Positions 62,009 to 63,759 of a stretch of DNA of 63,759 nt are shown here, one piece after another (position 1 is the first letter of the stretch; every line of letters begins with the position of its first letter). The stretch lies in NCBI GenBank assembly GCA_947442105.1, contig CANEVH010000019.1, forward strand, positions 1 through 63,759. Reading direction: 5' to 3'. This DNA is from Comamonadaceae bacterium. Its GTDB lineage: Bacteria > Pseudomonadota > Gammaproteobacteria > Burkholderiales > Burkholderiaceae_C. Made by a program: the position numbers and the translations under genes. Under the pieces are notes generated by a model. The model saw nothing but the letters and a program-made list of their open reading frames with translations, had not been told where the DNA came from and did not search any database.

Positions 62009-63630
62009 TCAGCCCGTGGTCAATGGCGTCCAGTGGTGTGGCAGCAGTTCATCAATGCGGCTGTTCTTCTGCGTCGGCAAGCGCTCCAACACGTCCTTGA
62101 GATAGGCATACGGGTCGTGCCCGTTGAGCTTGGCGCTTTGGATCAGGCTCATCACCGCTGCGGCCCGCTGGCCCGCGCGCAGTGAGCCCGCAAACAACCA
62201 ATTGTTACTGCCGATGGCAACCGGACGAATCTGGTTCTCTATCCAGTTGTTGTCAATCGGCAGTCGCCCATCTTCCACAAACCGCGTCAGTGCCACCCAG
62301 CGCCTCAAACTGTAGTCCAGCACCTTGGCTGTGGCCCCTCCATCGGTGACGCGTTGGCGCTGCAGCAGCATCCACTGGTGAAGTCCAGGTGCAAGGCATC
62401 AAGCAGCGGCTTTGACTTCTCTGTGCGCATGCGAGCGCGCGCATCGACACTGAGGGTTTTTGCCACCCGCTCAATCTCATACAACTGCCCGATATAGATC
62501 AGCGCTTGCTGGGCAATCTCGCTGTTGCTGCTCACATGCAGGTCAAAGAACTTGCGCCGGGCGTGCGCCATGCAGCCCACCTCGGTGATGGCCGCACCGA
62601 AGCTGGCTTTGTAGCCACTGAAGTCGTCACAAATTAGCCCACCGCTCCAGTCCCCCAGGAATGCACGGGCATGTTCACCCGCACGCGACTCGCAGAAGTC
62701 GTAAACCACCGCCCGCATGTTCTCGAAAGCCCCCGGCGCATAAGCCCAGAGGTAGGCCCGGTGCGTCTTCTTGTTGCCCGGCTTGAGCATGGCCACCGGG
62801 GTCTCATCGGCATGCAGCACCCCTGACTCGAACATGGCCCTCTTGAGCGCATCGACCAGTGGCTGCAACCGCACGCCACACACGCCTACCCAGGCGCTCA
62901 AACTGGAGCGCGCCAGTCGATAGCCGCAACGCCCAAAGATGGCTTCTTGGCGGTACAGGGGTAAATGGTCAGCGTACTTGGCCACCAGCACCTGTGCCAG
63001 CAAGCCCGAAGTGGGCAGGCCCTTGTCGATGATCTGTGCAGGCACCGGGGCTTGTACCAATGTCTGGCATGCAGCGAAGGCCCACTTGCCACGCACGTGG
63101 CGCTGCACCGTGAGCACACCCGGTGTGTAGTCCAGCTTCTCGCTGACATCTTCGCCGATGCGCTTTAACTGGCAGCCGCAATTGCAGGTGGTGCTGTCAG
63201 GTTCGTGGTGCAGCTCAACGCGGGGAAGGTTGGGTGGCAGGGCTGCGCGCTTAGGGCTCTGGCGGGGTTCCGGTTCTGTGGCTGCGGTGGTGGGTGGCGT
63301 GAGGTCTTGGAGTTCTTGCTCAATGGCGGCGATGTCGGCATCAATGGTTTCACCGAGCAAACTGGCCTGGGCCCCATCAAGTTGTTCGCGGCTGCGGCCA
63401 AACTTCCAGCGCTTGAGGACTGCCATCTCGTGGGTGAGCTGGTCAATCTTGGTCTGGCGGTACAGGATTTCGCCGTCCTTGCGGGTGATGGTGTGGTCCA
63501 GGAGGGTGATGTGTTGGTCCAACGCGTGGATGGAGCGGTCGCGATTGGCAATTTGCGCAATCAAATCACGGGCGAGTTCGCGCAGTTGCTTTGCGTTCAA
63601 ACTGGACAGAGATTCGGGGGCGATAACCAT
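62009..63630 (-). pseudogene. tnpC: IS66 transposase TnpC, frameshifted
   Basis: The N-terminal part has a coiled coil and zinc-binding HEPD-like region (VELHHEPDSTTCNCGCQLKR). The DDE core follows (GVLHADETPVAMLKPG; DDFSGYKASF; VGCMAHARRKFFD; RLPIDNNWIENQIRPVAIGS with the Glu). Near 62370-62390 the frame breaks: LLDALH is followed by DFTSGCCC, while the other frame continues QWMLLQRQRVTDGGATAK. An 11-base surplus (ctggacttcac on the minus strand) would account for it. The rest runs to a normal end (LLPHHWTPL). Confidence 0.8.
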
Positions 63631-63711
63631 GAACGCAAGTGTGCCTGCGCCCTGCACATTAGCCTATTGGAGCATCCCCCAATAGACGCAAATACGCATG
63701 GCAACCCAGAA

Positions 63712-63759
63712 TCACACCACGCTGACGATGCCGCCCTCGCCCATGCGCGACCAGGTCAA
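63712..63759 (-). CDS. tnpB: IS66 TnpB, C-terminal end (partial)
   Basis: Fifteen residues ending in LTWSRMGEGGIVSVV and TGA, which matches the usual TnpB finish (LPWQRIG..GVI.VL). The rest lies beyond the window edge. It is positioned upstream of tnpC, as expected in IS66. Confidence 0.6.
   Translation of the reverse strand: MTWSRMGEGGIVSVV

Larger units (their letters stand above)
61987..63759 (-). mobile_element. IS66-family insertion sequence (one end in window)
   Basis: It carries tnpC and the end of tnpB in the usual order, and a probable terminal repeat at 61987. The other end is outside the window. A tattgg/ccaata hairpin at about 63664-63683 lies between tnpB and tnpC. The element cuts the VanZ gene. 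Confidence 0.8.

Overview
The window looks like the chromosome of a betaproteobacterium in Burkholderiales, most likely Comamonadaceae (Rhodoferax/Polaromonas-like). Most of it is GC-rich and densely coded. The rpsO-pnp-quinone reductase-tpiA-secG block, the malonate decarboxylase operon, PuuD-type urate hydroxylase and an S-adenosylhomocysteine riboswitch all fit that placement. This is inference from gene content; no search was run.

Layout. 0-2.6 kb: AT-richer and gene-poor, with small membrane proteins, one broken by an in-frame stop. 2.6-11.5 kb: a GcvT-type FAD dehydrogenase, a translationally coupled pair of P-loop ATPases (the second with a TPR array), a scrambled relic of the dehydrogenase, an 8-oxoguanine deaminase. 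11.6-20.2 kb: LysE exporter, mdcACDEGBH malonate decarboxylase operon with a nonsense codon in mdcA, a collapsed TRAP transporter and a divergent GntR regulator. 20.4-21.1 kb: AbrB/PIN toxin-antitoxin pair. 21.1-27.1 kb: urate catabolism (puuD, xdhC, uraH) and an NMT1-type ABC importer. 27.3-37.2 kb: a two-voltage-sensor potassium channel, a sugar nucleotidyltransferase, secG, tpiA, quinone reductase, pnp, rpsO, and a betaine-homocysteine methyltransferase behind an SAH riboswitch. 37.2-49.4 kb: choline/betaine oxidation (betA, betB), choline-binding protein, a complete-looking corrinoid/tetrahydrofolate C1 module and purU. 49.4-50.4 kb: tandem hairpin-rich repeats. 50.4-54.3 kb: a second PIN toxin-antitoxin pair, a GbdR-like AraC regulator and a choline/betaine ABC transporter. 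54.7-60.3 kb: a Yjb/Gfc exopolysaccharide operon encoding a GfcC-YjbH-PAP2 fusion. 60.6-63.8 kb: a nucleotidyltransferase-fold protein, a VanZ gene cut by an IS66 element, and that element with a frameshifted tnpC.

How the genes work together. The central theme is choline and glycine betaine as carbon and C1 source: uptake (choXWV), oxidation to betaine (betA, betB), demethylation (bmt, the FAD/GcvT dehydrogenase), methyl transfer through a corrinoid protein to tetrahydrofolate, oxidation by MetF-like/MetV proteins, and release of formate by PurU. A substrate-specific MttB-type methyltransferase, usual for such corrinoid modules, is not in the window. A second theme is purine breakdown. The malonate pathway looks like it is decaying: its transporter is reduced to fragments and mdcA carries a stop codon.

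The most unusual structures are: twin 94-nt hairpin elements between betA and betB, with a conserved core but unrelated, self-complementary arms; the corrinoid module linked to an SAH-riboswitch-controlled bmt; the GfcC-YjbH-PAP2 fusion; and the ATPase/TPR pair flanked by a gene and its relic.
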